Source: DASQDN01 sp963844855 (GTDB taxonomy: Bacteria; Acidobacteriota; Terriglobia; Bryobacterales; Bryobacteraceae). Taken from it: 64,000 nt of DNA. The stretch spans positions 310,001 to 374,000 of the forward strand of contig CAWJQP010000072.1 in NCBI GenBank assembly GCA_963844855.1, read 5' to 3'. Made by a program: the position numbers and the translations under genes. Shown here in pieces: positions 37,955 to 47,156 of this stretch. The first letter of the stretch is position 1, and every line of letters begins with the position of its first letter. Under the pieces are notes generated by a model, which searched no databases, was not told the DNA's origin, and was given only the letters and a program-made list of their open reading frames with translations.

Positions 37955-38502
37955 CGTAAACCCGTTGGAGCAGGACCATCCGGAAATACGTGGCCCAAGT
38001 GGGCATCGCATTTTTTGCAGAGCACTTCTACTCGCTCCTGCAACATGACCCGCGAAGTTGAGGTTCGGATGTTCATCTCCGCCGCGGGCGACCAGAAGCT
38101 TGGCCAACCTGTGCCCGATTCGAACTTCTCATTCGATCGGAACAGAGCGTTACCGCAGCCCACACATCGATAGAGACCATTGCCGTTATGACGAGCATAG
38201 CGGCCGGTGTACGGAGGCTCGGTGCCCTTTTGACGGGTAACGGCAAACTCTGGAGCGCTCAGTTGTTCGCGCCATTCCTTTTCTGTTTTTTCGGTTTTCC
38301 TGACGCGGATCTCCTCGCCAGGCTCGCCGGAGTCACTAAATACAGTGAGACCAACTTCGCCACCGGAGCCATCAACAGACACATTTGGGATCGTCGGTTC
38401 CTCGGTTGAGGACAACGCCACGAGGCCGGCGAACGCAAATGGCATGACAAGTAGCGCCCGACGCGACACTCCGTTCGGCAGCTTAGCCTCGAAAAGTTCC
38501 AC
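37894..38502 (-). CDS. msrB: Peptide methionine-(R)-sulfoxide reductase, membrane-anchored or exported
   Basis: Protein of 202 residues. An RR-containing hydrophobic leader (about 14-32) precedes a linker and the MsrB domain. The zinc cysteines are C113/C116 (CVGC) and C162/C165 (CKKC), and the catalytic Cys is C185 in RYCINSVAL; FESGTGWPSF and DAHLGHVFPDG complete the signature. It reduces methionine-R-sulfoxide in proteins, here probably outside the cytoplasm. The 3' end overlaps the DUF2225 gene on the other strand. Confidence 0.94.
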   Translation of the reverse strand: MELFEAKLPNGVSRRALLVMPFAFAGLVALSSTEEPTIPNVSVDGSGGEVGLTVFSDSGEPGEEIRVRKTEKTEKEWREQLSAPEFAVTRQKGTEPPYTGRYARHNGNGLYRCVGCGNALFRSNEKFESGTGWPSFWSPAAEMNIRTSTSRVMLQERVEVLCKKCDAHLGHVFPDGPAPTGLRYCINSVALRFVAANSSRIE

Positions 38503-39162
38503 TAACAGCTTTGACGCAGCCGGCTACCAACGCGCTCCATTCTTATCTCAAGCGATCGGCTCCGAACTACGTCTGAAAGAGAAAGAGGACTGTGCCGATT
38601 TTGAAGCTGAAACCTACGCGGGCGCGCTGCTCAGGCGGAGACATCTGACATCTGAGCATTTGCTTTCCTGCCCGGACCTCCTGAGGCCCGTCTCACTCTA
38701 ATGACAGCCACAATCCTCTACCTCCGATTATCGGACCAAACTTTTTCCCCCAAGGAAACATGGTTGGGCCGCCGTCCCTGCCGCCGTCCCTGGATGTTCT
38801 TCCATCGCATCCATTCCAGAAGGGAAGTCCGGCGCATTACGGTTTTAGCAGACACTCTAAGCCGGTTGTTTGCTTCGTGATTCGCCCCGGATCTCTGGAG
38901 TCACAAAGGCATAACCGGTCGAAGCCATCGACGTAAATGTGAAAACAGTGCCCCATACTTTAACGCCCGAGATATCCTACCAACGTTTAGCAGGTCTGAC
39001 AATTGAGGAAAGTTCTAGTTGTAGGATCCGGGATCACAGTTTGAACCACTACCCTATTTTCGCTTGATTGAACTACTTTATGGAGCAAACACAAGAAAAT
39101 GCAGGATGTTGACGCACCATGAGGCTAAGTCGAGCTCAGCGCTGTCGAGCGGTAAGGCGTTC
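38503..39162. other. Stretch without recognisable gene
   Basis: About 660 bases upstream of msrB. Short open frames are present but none shows a family motif, ribosome site and coding pattern together. A near-duplicate of a 10-base unit (GCCGTCCCTG) occurs around 38770-38795. Promoters for msrB probably lie here. Confidence 0.5.
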
Positions 39163-39191
39163 TTGACGGCTTACGGTAGTTCCTGTAGACT
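39163..39191 (+). promoter_or_regulatory. Sigma-70-type promoter of the secreted-protein gene
   Basis: TTGACG at 39163-39168 and TAGACT at 39186-39191 with 17-base spacing; the ATG at 39224 follows 32 bases later behind AAAGGAGAG. Confidence 0.55.
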
Positions 39192-39223
39192 GCTGGGGCC
39201 CCGAAAAGGCCAAAGGAGAGAAC

Positions 39224-39670
39224 ATGCGCGCCATCGCTATCGCTTTGCTGACCTGCGTCTTCGCACTGGCTGCAAGCAGCCACTTCGTCGGCACGTGGAA
39301 GATGAATAAATCGAAATCCAAAATTGATCCGCGAGGACAACAATATGACAGTCTCACGGTTCAGTTCCTGCAGGAAGGCTCAACGTTGAAGTCAATCCCT
39401 ACGGTCAACGGCACATTGGTTCCAGCGTCGGTTATGGACGGTAAAGAGCACGCCGTACCAGCAGGTACACCGACTCGCTTGGGTGCCACTCACTACGTCT
39501 CGACGGTGAACGGGAATACTATTGAGACCGTCTTCAAGAGAGACGGCAAAATCTTCGGAACACGGAAGACTTCACTGTCTCCGGACGGTAAATCAGCGAC
39601 TTCTGTGACAGAGGCCATGTTACCGGATGGTCAAAAGACGCACACAACGATAATTCTTGAGAAGCAGTGA
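39224..39670 (+). CDS. Small secreted protein, lipocalin-like pattern
   Basis: Protein of 148 residues with a signal peptide (about 1-18, ending LAASS). The mature part starts FVGTWKMNKSKSKIDPRG, a motif seen repeatedly in secreted Acidobacteriota proteins of lipocalin- or fatty-acid-binding-like beta-barrel appearance, and continues as alternating strands to HTTIILEKQ. Binding of a small hydrophobic molecule is possible but unproven. A good AGGAGAG ribosome site and a promoter precede it. Confidence 0.75.
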   Translation: MRAIAIALLTCVFALAASSHFVGTWKMNKSKSKIDPRGQQYDSLTVQFLQEGSTLKSIPTVNGTLVPASVMDGKEHAVPAGTPTRLGATHYVSTVNGNTIETVFKRDGKIFGTRKTSLSPDGKSATSVTEAMLPDGQKTHTTIILEKQ

Positions 39671-39821
39671 TTCTGTAACGGGCAGAATGCCCTTGCAGGA
39701 AAGTATTTGCGCCTCGCAGACCAAGGTCCGGAGTAAAGTGCGCTCATTGGTGCTTTCCTAGCTGCGACTGATGATTGTCTACGCAACGAAAAACAGGGGC
39801 TTATGTTGTAATGGGAAGTAC

Positions 39822-39898
39822 GGGCGCGTAGCTCAGGTGGATAGAGCATCTGCCTTCTAAGCAGAGGGTCGCAGGTTCGAGTCCTGCCGCGCCTACCA
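39822..39898 (+). tRNA. tRNA-Arg (UCU anticodon)
   Basis: A full cloverleaf can be drawn: acceptor GGGCGCG pairing with CGCGCCT (first pair G-U), D arm GCTC/GAGC, anticodon stem TCTGC/GCAGA with loop CTTCTAA (anticodon TCT), T arm GCAGG-TTCGAGT-CCTGC and an encoded CCA at 39896-39898. A broken integrase gene lies just beyond its 3' end and is transcribed toward it, the classic arrangement of a tRNA-targeted integrative element. Confidence 0.95.
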
Positions 39899-39979
39899 AT
39901 TGCAGGTATCTTCCACTTCTCTGCCCCAGTAAAATAACGCAAACCCGTATCAGAACCGGCTCAATCATTGGCTTCCGTA

Positions 39980-40790
39980 TCAGAACGGTTGGGTCGCGGA
40001 ATCACCCGCGCGCCGATTCAACCGCGCTAAAGCTTCACGCTTCATTGCAACTTCATTTGTGCGTATTTCTTGAATACGTTAGCATCCGTCTGGCGAAACA
40101 TCTGGTAACCCATTCGTCGCTACCCGCCGGCACTAAGCCGAATAGCGTACGTCGAACGCAAATATTAGAGCCTGAACCGCGGCACACCAACCCGACGCAG
40201 TGTCCTTTTCTACGTCTTCTCAAATCAACCTGGTACTCTGTTATTTTCGTGAATTTTGAAAGAGCCATGGTCCCGGGCTGACCAGTTGCCGGTTGGCGTT
40301 TTCTGCGTTTCGAGTCCAAGGTGAAGACAACCTTGTTGGCGATGTCCACCTGTTCTTTCTTCATACATGCCAATTAATACCGGAAACTCACCGCGCAGCA
40401 AGGATTGCTTTGGGACCAGCTTTTTCTTGACCGCAAACACTAAAGATTCGCCGCAACTTGGGAAATTCTTGATGTACGGTCGTCGCCCTCAGCGTAACTA
40501 ATTCAACAACGCCGCCTCGACGGTGAACACGGTGTTTCGCTCTTGAAGTCGCCTTCTCAAATGGTCTTCTATCTCGTTGCGTCCGATTTCGATGACTTTG
40601 CACCTCCTGAATGCCGGCTTGAGGGTTACCAGCGCGATAATGTCTCTTACGCCGAGACGCGCTCGTAATTGGCGTTGAGCCTCATTTTAGTCGGCGGCGT
40701 GTACCGTCTTTGTCCCGATAGCGCATCCACCAAAACGTTACTGTCACTCCTTCTAGAAACCATTCCGTCATGCTCACGCGGTCTTGCCAT
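39980..40790 (-). pseudogene. Decayed tyrosine recombinase (phage-type integrase)
   Basis: Starts with a perfect AGGAGGTAGG ribosome site and MARPREHDGMVSRRSDSN, then in shifting frames WWMRYRDKDGTRRR (arm-binding domain), IEIGRNEIEDHLRRRLQER, TTVHQEFPKLRRIFSV and KKKLVPKQSLLRGEFPV (core-binding), LACMKKEQVDIANKVVFT, YLRSTYAIRLSAGG (box with catalytic Arg) and VFKKYAQMKLQ with the catalytic Tyr, ending MKREALARLNRRAG. At least six indels, several stops and one or more internal deletions leave about 810 of the roughly 1150 bases expected. It points at tRNA-Arg, its probable former attachment site. Confidence 0.85.
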
Positions 40791-42358
40791 CCTACCTCCT
40801 GTTTGAACTGAGCGCCGAAGGCCTCAAAATCCGATCAGAAGCCGAATGTGCGCCCCATCACGCGGAAGTGGGGAATCTGCTTCGCTCAACCGGAAGATAC
40901 ACCTCTAAGCGTGCCGCCTCTCCGCCTTTGTGACGGGGATAGGAGAGATTCCGAAGGACAAGCCCGAAGGTCTCGATCCGTCCACTCAGTCCGGATCGCG
41001 CACCTTTCTCGGTGTCGTGATCAAGGTAAAGTTGAGAACTGGTGGGCATGTAGTATGTCCGATCTGACCCGGCCGTTGATTTCGCTCAAAATCGCCAGAG
41101 TATGCCGACGGTATCCAGAAACATGGTAAGTGGAACTTGAGCAGTGGATCGATTCGATTGCTGGTATCGGACTCTGCGCGGACTTGTCGTCGCGACGTTC
41201 GCTCAACTGGGCATCTCGGCATGCCTCCTGCTCCTCTCGTGCACAATCATCAGTGGCGCACCTCATTCTGATTGGCTGCGATCCACCTCGATGGAATCTC
41301 CAAGTCCGCCTCGTTGTACTAGTTCGGCAAGAACCAGTCAGAGTCACCCATCGGTTCCGCTACCTTCTTCAGCGCTGATTGCAAGCTGATTCCCTGCTGT
41401 TGAGCTACAACGGACGCGCGAAGCTTCTGCCCAAGCTGCCGGTGGCAAGATGATCTTCGTAGTTCGGCAACCGTCTCCGGGCCCTGATCCGTCGGCTCGA
41501 CTTCTCCGGAGACAAACGCAAACTCTCACGATCCAAACGATCCTACGCGGTCGAGAAGAGGCGCTCTCGGAGTATTGTTTGTGATCGAGCGACTGCCCCG
41601 AAAGTGGCTGTCGAATGGGCGGGATCATTACCAAACTGAGACTCCGTATCGAGATGTGCTCCGAACAACCCACCGTATTCGCGAAAGAAGAATAATAAAG
41701 ATGCGTCAACGTTCCGCTCTCTGGCCGCCGACACCCTGACGTGGTCTGGATCGACCTCGTCAAGAGCGACTCCGGGCACACCGGTGAAATATGCCGGCTC
41801 TTCCCGTACGGGCGAAGCATGTTCCGGCTGTGCACTCCGAGTCGCCTTCAACTGTTCCGACAACTGCCGCTGAGTTCATGTCAGTTCCTGAAGTGTACTC
41901 TGGTGCTCAACCACATTCAGTTTCGGCAGATGTAGATTCACCAGCAACGCTGAGCTACGTTTCCCGCATCGATGATGTCGTTCTTCTTGCGTCCGCGGGG
42001 AGCGCGGTACTGACTGGCCAGAGAGGAAGATATCGAGAAAACGGACTCATCACGGGAGAGCAGCTGGCCGACGAACAGGCAAATGAAGTGATTGCCAGCC
42101 CCCTCCAACCGCCCAATTCAGCGCGTCCAGCAGTCACATCCGCGGGCGTGACGCTCCGCTGGTGGGCATTGTCTGTATAAAGAGATGGTGCGAAGGGTTG
42201 CTCTGGCATTGTCTGCCGTCTATCTGGTGGAATGTTGAATTGCACCCTTCACATAAATGAGGTGCTGCATCGAGTGATTGCCAGACACAAGGGTGCTTAC
42301 TGGGAGATGTTCAACATGCTTTGCTCGTGCACATCTCATTTCAGGAGGCAGTCTGCAC
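40791..42358. other. Decayed accessory DNA without recognisable gene
   Basis: About 1.6 kb between the broken integrase and the IS110 remnant. Open frames of 60-160 codons exist on both strands (for example on the minus strand at 41543-41863), and one minus-strand stretch near 41390-41530 reads LRASVVAQQQGISLQSALKK across a long open frame without a start. None matches a family I know. Broken accessory genes of the former element are the likely content. Confidence 0.4.
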
Positions 42359-42530
42359 ATGATTACTCTCAGCATTGACCTCCATCCCGCCAGCCATATG
42401 GTCGTGGCTCTCGATGAAAATGGAGTTTCGTTAGGACACCTGACCGTACCCAACACGAGGGGCTGACGCGATTGTTAGAGTTTTCCGCACAATTTACGCC
42501 TTTCGTAAGACACGCCTCGCATTCGCCTGC
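42359..42530 (+). pseudogene. IS110-family transposase, N-terminal remnant
   Basis: An AGGAGG site precedes MITLSIDLHPASHMVVALDE and NGVSLGHLTVPNTRG, which matches the DEDD-domain start of IS110 transposases (the first catalytic Asp is in SIDLHPA). A stop follows, but one base of shift continues GLTRLLEFSAQFTPF, again IS110-like. The remaining 300-plus residues are missing. No inverted repeats are expected for this family; the ends cannot be placed. Confidence 0.7.
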
Positions 42531-43691
42531 TTATTTGTGTTGAAGTAGCAGTTTAACCGGCACAGATTTCATTGACTGGCCGTCACTGTTGTTGGCAGCC
42601 ACTATTACGTCCGCTTCTTTCAGCGAAGACAGCGATTGAGATAACTCAATGTTGATTTGATCTAGACCCGGAACAGAACCTTGTGGCCCGGAATACAGGA
42701 CTGCCATCTCTACAGATCCGACACGCACTGAGACAGGACTTGTTCCGATTCCGCTGCCGTACAACGATAGGTAGAGACGGTCGCCACCTGATCCGAAGTC
42801 CACGGGGACCGGTGCGTAATTGCCTGCCTGATCAACAGAGAGCAGTGATTCTTCGGATCTGCTACCGTCGGCTCGCAGCCGCAAAAGGCTTGCCGCTGCG
42901 TACTTAATATCCTCTGCTTTTCCGAAGAAAACTCCCGGAGCTACATTCTCTACTCGAGTGGCTGTCTGCAAGTCGGGCTCGTTGTCACGAATCAGCCGAA
43001 TCGTATAAAGTCCGGCCCGAACGTCTGCGGGAACGGTGAAATTGATGCGCTCGGGAGATGCCAACAACAACGGCGCCTTGAGGTTCTGCGAACTTCCTGA
43101 GCGGCGGAACTCTACTTGGACGCCGGCTAACTTTGTGGGTAGTTCGCTACCTTGCGCTGATTCCGTTGTATTGGTCAGATCTTCTCCCATAACCGATGCG
43201 AGGGATGTCGGGCTAATCGCAACTTCGCTCAGGCTCGCGGCCGACACCACTGTCAAGATGGGATTGCTGGGCGCCTTTAACTCACCGACCAGTCGGGAAC
43301 TCCACGGGCACCACCGGGCTCCCGGCAAGAACGCGCCGCCTACTTTCTCAAGATCTTGCTCCACCATTACGGTGGACGCATCGCATACTTCAGCGGCCAC
43401 GCTGAAAAAATCTACTGAGCCCGGATCCAGATGAAAACTCCATCCGCTGTTGTAAGCTGCAGGCGCCTTGACTATCGTCCCTGAGATGTGAATATCACGC
43501 GTGATCCCTCCAATAATGTCGCGAGCCTCTTGTATCAAGTTGGGATCTTCGAGGCGTACAACGAACTGCGCTCCATCGGCAAGCGTGACCGCGTGAAAGT
43601 AAGCCGGCTTCGGCTTCTTCGCAGTCAGATCAAGCGCGACACCGCAAACAACTAAAGGCAAAGCAAGCAAACGAGAGTAAGTTGTATACAT
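42531..43691 (-). CDS. Secreted BP74-like / TIGR03437 fusion protein
   Basis: Protein of 386 residues and the only long intact gene in the decayed region. A signal peptide (about 1-22) is followed by a domain (about 30-140) resembling the BP74/calmodulin-binding-like domain: QFVVRLEDPNLIQEARDII, GTIVKAPAAYNSGWSFHLDP, AAEVCDASTVMVEQDL and GAFLPGARWCPWSSRLV. The C-terminal half (about 145-384) is a TIGR03437 domain of the Solibacter type (ILTVVSAASLSEVAISPTSLAS region, then LYLSLYGSGIGT and GLDQINIELSQSL). It is probably an extracellular protein; the role is unknown. Confidence 0.82.
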   Translation of the reverse strand: MYTTYSRLLALPLVVCGVALDLTAKKPKPAYFHAVTLADGAQFVVRLEDPNLIQEARDIIGGITRDIHISGTIVKAPAAYNSGWSFHLDPGSVDFFSVAAEVCDASTVMVEQDLEKVGGAFLPGARWCPWSSRLVGELKAPSNPILTVVSAASLSEVAISPTSLASVMGEDLTNTTESAQGSELPTKLAGVQVEFRRSGSSQNLKAPLLLASPERINFTVPADVRAGLYTIRLIRDNEPDLQTATRVENVAPGVFFGKAEDIKYAAASLLRLRADGSRSEESLLSVDQAGNYAPVPVDFGSGGDRLYLSLYGSGIGTSPVSVRVGSVEMAVLYSGPQGSVPGLDQINIELSQSLSSLKEADVIVAANNSDGQSMKSVPVKLLLQHK

Positions 43692-44009
43692 CCTAAAAAC
43701 TCCTAAGTTGTGAACTTTGCACCGATCACCGCAGAATCACAAAGAGGATGGCTGCTCTTATTTCGGTCCGGCTGCTAGTCAGCAGCAAGTTGCACAATTG
43801 ACCGCGCCACCACTCGTATGACTCGGCGTCAATAACGTTTAGCGACGCCTCGCTCGTTGGGTAACGGTGAGCGAGGAAATCTTACCGTTTCGATCGGATT
43901 GCGAGGCATGGTAGCGTCGGGAAATACAGTCCTGAGGGGGGTCTTATATATTGAGCGGTCTGGATAGGTGAATCCTGTTTCGGGCCGAGGAATGTTCTGG
44001 AGGATCACT
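43692..44009. other. Intergenic control region with hairpin
   Basis: Lies between two diverging transcription units. A perfect 8-base stem CCTCGCTC (43848-43855) and GAGCGAGG (43869-43876) with a 13-base loop is present but lacks a T run, so it may be an RNA structure or protein site rather than a terminator. No coding content is seen. Confidence 0.45.
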
Positions 44010-44871
44010 ATGAACTGTCATCTCAAAGCCGTTGCGGCGCTAACGGTTGGCATCTTGGCGCATGCGCCAAGGAATCGGAGAAACTGACCAAGCCACTCCC
44101 GCTTCCACGGCATGACAATGATAAGGGCTTTTGCCAAGAGCGATTCGTCGATGGTAGTTACAATTCGCAGCGGCTGACCTTCGACAGACAGAATGGGTCG
44201 GACCTGTAACTATGCAGGCCGCGAAACACTGAACGGGATTTACAACAACGGTCGGGACGGCCTCTCAAACACTTCTGCAACAACACGGTCGCGCTGCAGC
44301 CTAACGTTGTGTATATGTGGGTAGCCGACCTCAAATGAGGATGGTTTCCACGACGTGGTGGAAATGGATTCTGCGAACAGCGCTTTCCTAGTTTTCCTGA
44401 ACAACTCATACGGAGAAGCTGGCGCAAAACTGCAAGAAGGCGGCCTGATCGTTGGCGATGCGAACGGCGGCAGCGAGCTGGATGTAACCACGCTCCTTCG
44501 CTCCACGAGGGAAAGTACAACGACGTTCTCACAGTAGACATTCCTTGACTTTCCCAGTGCCAAGTTCATTTTAGGCCATCGGCATCAACCCGCGCGGCGA
44601 CATCGTTGGCACGTACTGTGACGTCTCACTCCTCCAGTGCGTGGACCTCTCATGTATTTCTCTTCAGCGAGGGGCGTTTTCAGACAGTTGACTTCCCAGA
44701 CGCCATCGCCACGATTGGCCCTCCAAGATCGATAACGACGAGTTCGTGGACGCCTACGTCGATCCCGAAGGCGTGCAGCATGGCTTTCTAGTCACACCTA
44801 TGCCGGAACCCGGCACTATATCGCTGATAACGGGCGCTATCGGCCTGCTCGTTTTCAAGAGGAGAGATGAG
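44010..44871 (+). pseudogene. Broken HAF-repeat, PEP-CTERM secreted protein gene
   Basis: A GGAGG site precedes MNCHLKAVAALTVGILAHA, a signal peptide, and the frame then breaks. Later pieces read GKYNDVLTVDIP, AIGINPRGDIVGTYCD, HVFLFSEGRFQTVDFPDA and YVDPEGVQHGFLV, which are successive HAF repeats, then a PEP-CTERM tail MPEPGTISLITGAIGLLVFK. Several indels and stops separate them. The tail lacks its own stop and runs into the next gene, as expected after another indel. Confidence 0.7.
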
Positions 44872-45123
44872 ATGAACGCAGTAATAATCGTTTCAGCGGC
44901 AACAGGTCTGCTGACTCTGCTCATCACAGCCGCCACTGCCCCACAGTTTACCGCCATCGACCGCCCCGGAGCCGCGTTTACAAAGCCCCTCGGAATCAAC
45001 AATCGCGGCGAGATGGTTGGCAGTACTCGTGGCCAGCAGAAGCCAGCGGCGCGCCGCCCAAGCCAGATCACCAGCTTTGTCAGAAATGTTGACGATAGAG
45101 GCCTGACATTGACGACGGCTTGA
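44872..45123 (+). pseudogene. Start of a second HAF-repeat protein gene, truncated
   Basis: An own ribosome site (GAGGAG) and ATG at 44872 open a new gene: the signal peptide MNAVIIVSAATGLLTLLITA is followed by a HAF unit FTAIDRPGAAFTKPLGINNR and GEMVGS. After about 55 residues the sequence loses the repeat pattern and stops at residue 83. It looks like a sibling of the preceding gene that lost its body. Confidence 0.55.
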
Positions 45124-45193
45124 CACGCGATCTGAACGGCTTTTCCCCTACCGAACTCCACGCCGACAGCCGATTATATCTTTAACGTCATCT

Positions 45194-45547
45194 ATGAGCG
45201 CCCTGCCAATAAAAGCGTTTACCTTGGTCGCATCACCAGAACGCGTTGCAACGCCACAACTGGCAAGCCCATCAAACGGTTCGCTAACCGACCCGATCCG
45301 GGTTCTTTACCGTGCGATGACGTCTTGCGACACTTTCGCCGAATCCGCTGAGAAAAGTCTGCTGAACGGGAGCGTTATCGCTGTCAGAATCGCCTTCAAG
45401 CACGCTGAGGAAGCGTTCGAGGAGGCGCAGCAATGCATCGGGAATCTAACAGCGGAAGACTTGCCCAGCGACGTCGAGCAAAGAATGAGCGGGTTGGGTC
45501 TACGGCTCGATGCGTTGTGGGTGCGACTTGTCTGCGTGTTTCGGTAA
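45194..45547 (+). CDS. Hypothetical protein, doubtful
   Basis: An open frame of 117 codons with a plausible helical middle (AVRIAFKHAEEAFEEAQQC) and no ribosome site. No family is recognised. It lies in decayed DNA, so it may be chance or a gene fragment. Confidence 0.25.
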   Translation: MSALPIKAFTLVASPERVATPQLASPSNGSLTDPIRVLYRAMTSCDTFAESAEKSLLNGSVIAVRIAFKHAEEAFEEAQQCIGNLTAEDLPSDVEQRMSGLGLRLDALWVRLVCVFR

Positions 45548-45637
45548 CGCCTCGTTGAAACCCGTTTGGCCCTTGTTAGCCTTTTTGTCACCACCGCCGC
45601 ATGTAGCGCGGTTTGTAATTGTAAGTTGTTGATCTTA

Positions 45638-45685
45638 TGGTACCGACGACAGGGATTGAACCTGCGACCCTCTGATTTACAAACC
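45638..45685 (-). pseudogene. Truncated tRNA (3' half), att-like remnant of tRNA-Thr
   Basis: On the minus strand this contains a CCA end, an altered acceptor strand, a complete T arm (GCAGGTTCAATCCCTGT), the variable loop and the 3' side of the anticodon arm, but no 5' half. Bases 45647-45677 are identical to 47166-47196 of the intact tRNA-Thr (31 bases, same orientation, 1519 bases apart). A duplicated 3' tRNA half on the far side is what integration into the tRNA-Thr 3' end would leave. Confidence 0.7.
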
Positions 45686-45724
45686 AAAACTAGCGCAAGA
45701 TGTGAAAACACAACTTAAACCATT

Positions 45725-45748
45725 GATGGATAAGTACTTATATCCATC
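45725..45748. repeat. Inverted repeat next to the tRNA remnant
   Basis: GATGGATA at 45725-45732 and TATCCATC at 45741-45748 form a perfect 8-base dyad around AGTACTTA. It lies 40 bases from the tRNA remnant and may be an old recombinase arm site, or chance. Confidence 0.35.
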
Positions 45749-46391
45749 TCAGTCTACGCCATGCTTAGGCTTGTTTTTGACGTGTCCTCCCAAAGAAGTC
45801 CACAAAGTCGAGGACTTCAGATCGAACGAATGCCTCAGTTCAGTTCATCAAGGTCTCCGAAACAGTCTTAGAGCTTCTTGGGAATGAATCGAAACCGGTG
45901 TCTGGTGGCTGGTCCCAGCAAACGCTTTGAATCTGTTCTCAAACTTGCGGATCCGGATTAACACCCAGAAGCGTCGCAAAATCGTTTCACCTACTGTTCG
46001 CAGCGTTATACAGATACTGGAAGAAATAATCGGTTTCAGGTAGCGAAATAACCAAGCACGATCATGTTTTTCGGCCGAGCTGAGTTCCTCCGCTGCTTTC
46101 TCTCAAACCTGCCCAAGTTAGTTCTATGATCCTGCTTCGCCCAAGTCGGGGATTAAAATAGTATTTCTTCAACCGGATGTTTCATGCCCTGAAGTGTCAT
46201 TCGAATGCGCCACGATAGTCCGCAGTTCACCCGTTTGGAACGGTTCAGTTTCACCGGGACTGATCACCAACTCCGCCCTTTTTGTCTCAGAAAAGTTTGA
46301 TGGCCGAGGCACGCGACGTACTGACGCAACCAACGTTGTATTCATCACCGTGAGGATCAGCTTTCTGTGTTGACAGGTGATTGAGAGGACC
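45749..46391. other. Stretch without recognisable gene
   Basis: About 640 bases inside the segment bounded by the two tRNA-Thr 3' copies. The plus strand around 46200-46360 reads in pieces as LITNSALFVSEKFDGRGTRR, which looks like former coding sequence, but no family could be named. Confidence 0.4.
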
Positions 46392-46990
46392 ATGATTCCA
46401 AGTACTCTATCGTTCGTGGGAATTGACAAAGCATCTGGCACTACTGGTTCTAGTGATTGCGGAACTGATCTACTCCGCAACCGCAAAAAGCGGGACCGTC
46501 GACGTCACGGGGTCGTTTCCGGTCGCGCGTTTAACTTCGCTGGAGCCAATTTCTCCCTAACGGGACAATTCCAAAGCGGTGTATGGCCGACGATTATTGC
46601 TATTGTTCCCATAGGGACGATGGCGCCGCTAAGTAACGTGGTGGTAGGTGACGACTTTGGAGGTGGGTCTGGCAGGTTTCCGAAACTGCTGTTCCTTCCG
46701 CAGCGTTTGGCTCCTGGCAGCGGAGTGAGGTAGTGCGTTTTACTTCACTCGCAGGTCGATTGTACTCACCGGGCCGGGGCTTTTCACCGGCACATTCCAG
46801 TTTTCGGGAAACCTATGCGACACGGGCAGCGACGGGCCGGAACCCACCCATGCCTGATCGATTTGCCCATCTCACCAGGGAAGAAACCGTCGCTTTGCAG
46901 GTGATTCAATCAGACGAATCTCTGAAAGTAACACAGGCAACCTACACATTTGTAGAACGCCTGAATCTTCAACGTTCCTGCTTTTCGGTC
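46392..46990 (+). pseudogene. Broken secreted beta-rich protein gene
   Basis: Pieces in three frames read ALLVLVIAELIYSATAKSGT (signal peptide end), RAFNFAGANFSLTGQFQSGV, PLSNVVVGDDFGGG, then IVLTGPGLFTGTFQFSGNLC and LKVTQATYTF. This order of motifs recurs in secreted Solibacter-type proteins. At least three indels break it. It is the cargo left between the tRNA-Thr remnant and the intact tRNA-Thr. Confidence 0.6.
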
Positions 46991-47156
46991 CGGCGTACTC
47001 GTGAAATACGCTGGCAGAGCGCACCATAGACGTTTTCGCGCGGGCTAAACCTCTCGGCGAATGCTCATCTGTTTCCAGGCCGGCACTTACTGAAAACGTC
47101 GCTCGAACCGCGTTGAACGCGATCCTTATTCAGTAATCGGTGAAGTTTGTTGGAAA

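Noticed and set aside
45638..45685. The tRNA remnant as a functional tRNA
   Set aside because: It lacks the D arm, the 5' acceptor strand and half of the anticodon arm.
39822..45685. tRNA-Arg and the remnant at 45638 as the two ends of one element
   Set aside because: They are on opposite strands and share only a 17-base T-arm core; the remnant matches tRNA-Thr far better.
39900..47150. CRISPR array or other short-repeat array in the gene-poor region
   Set aside because: No regularly spaced repeats were found; the only exact longer repeat seen is the 31-base tRNA-Thr duplicate.
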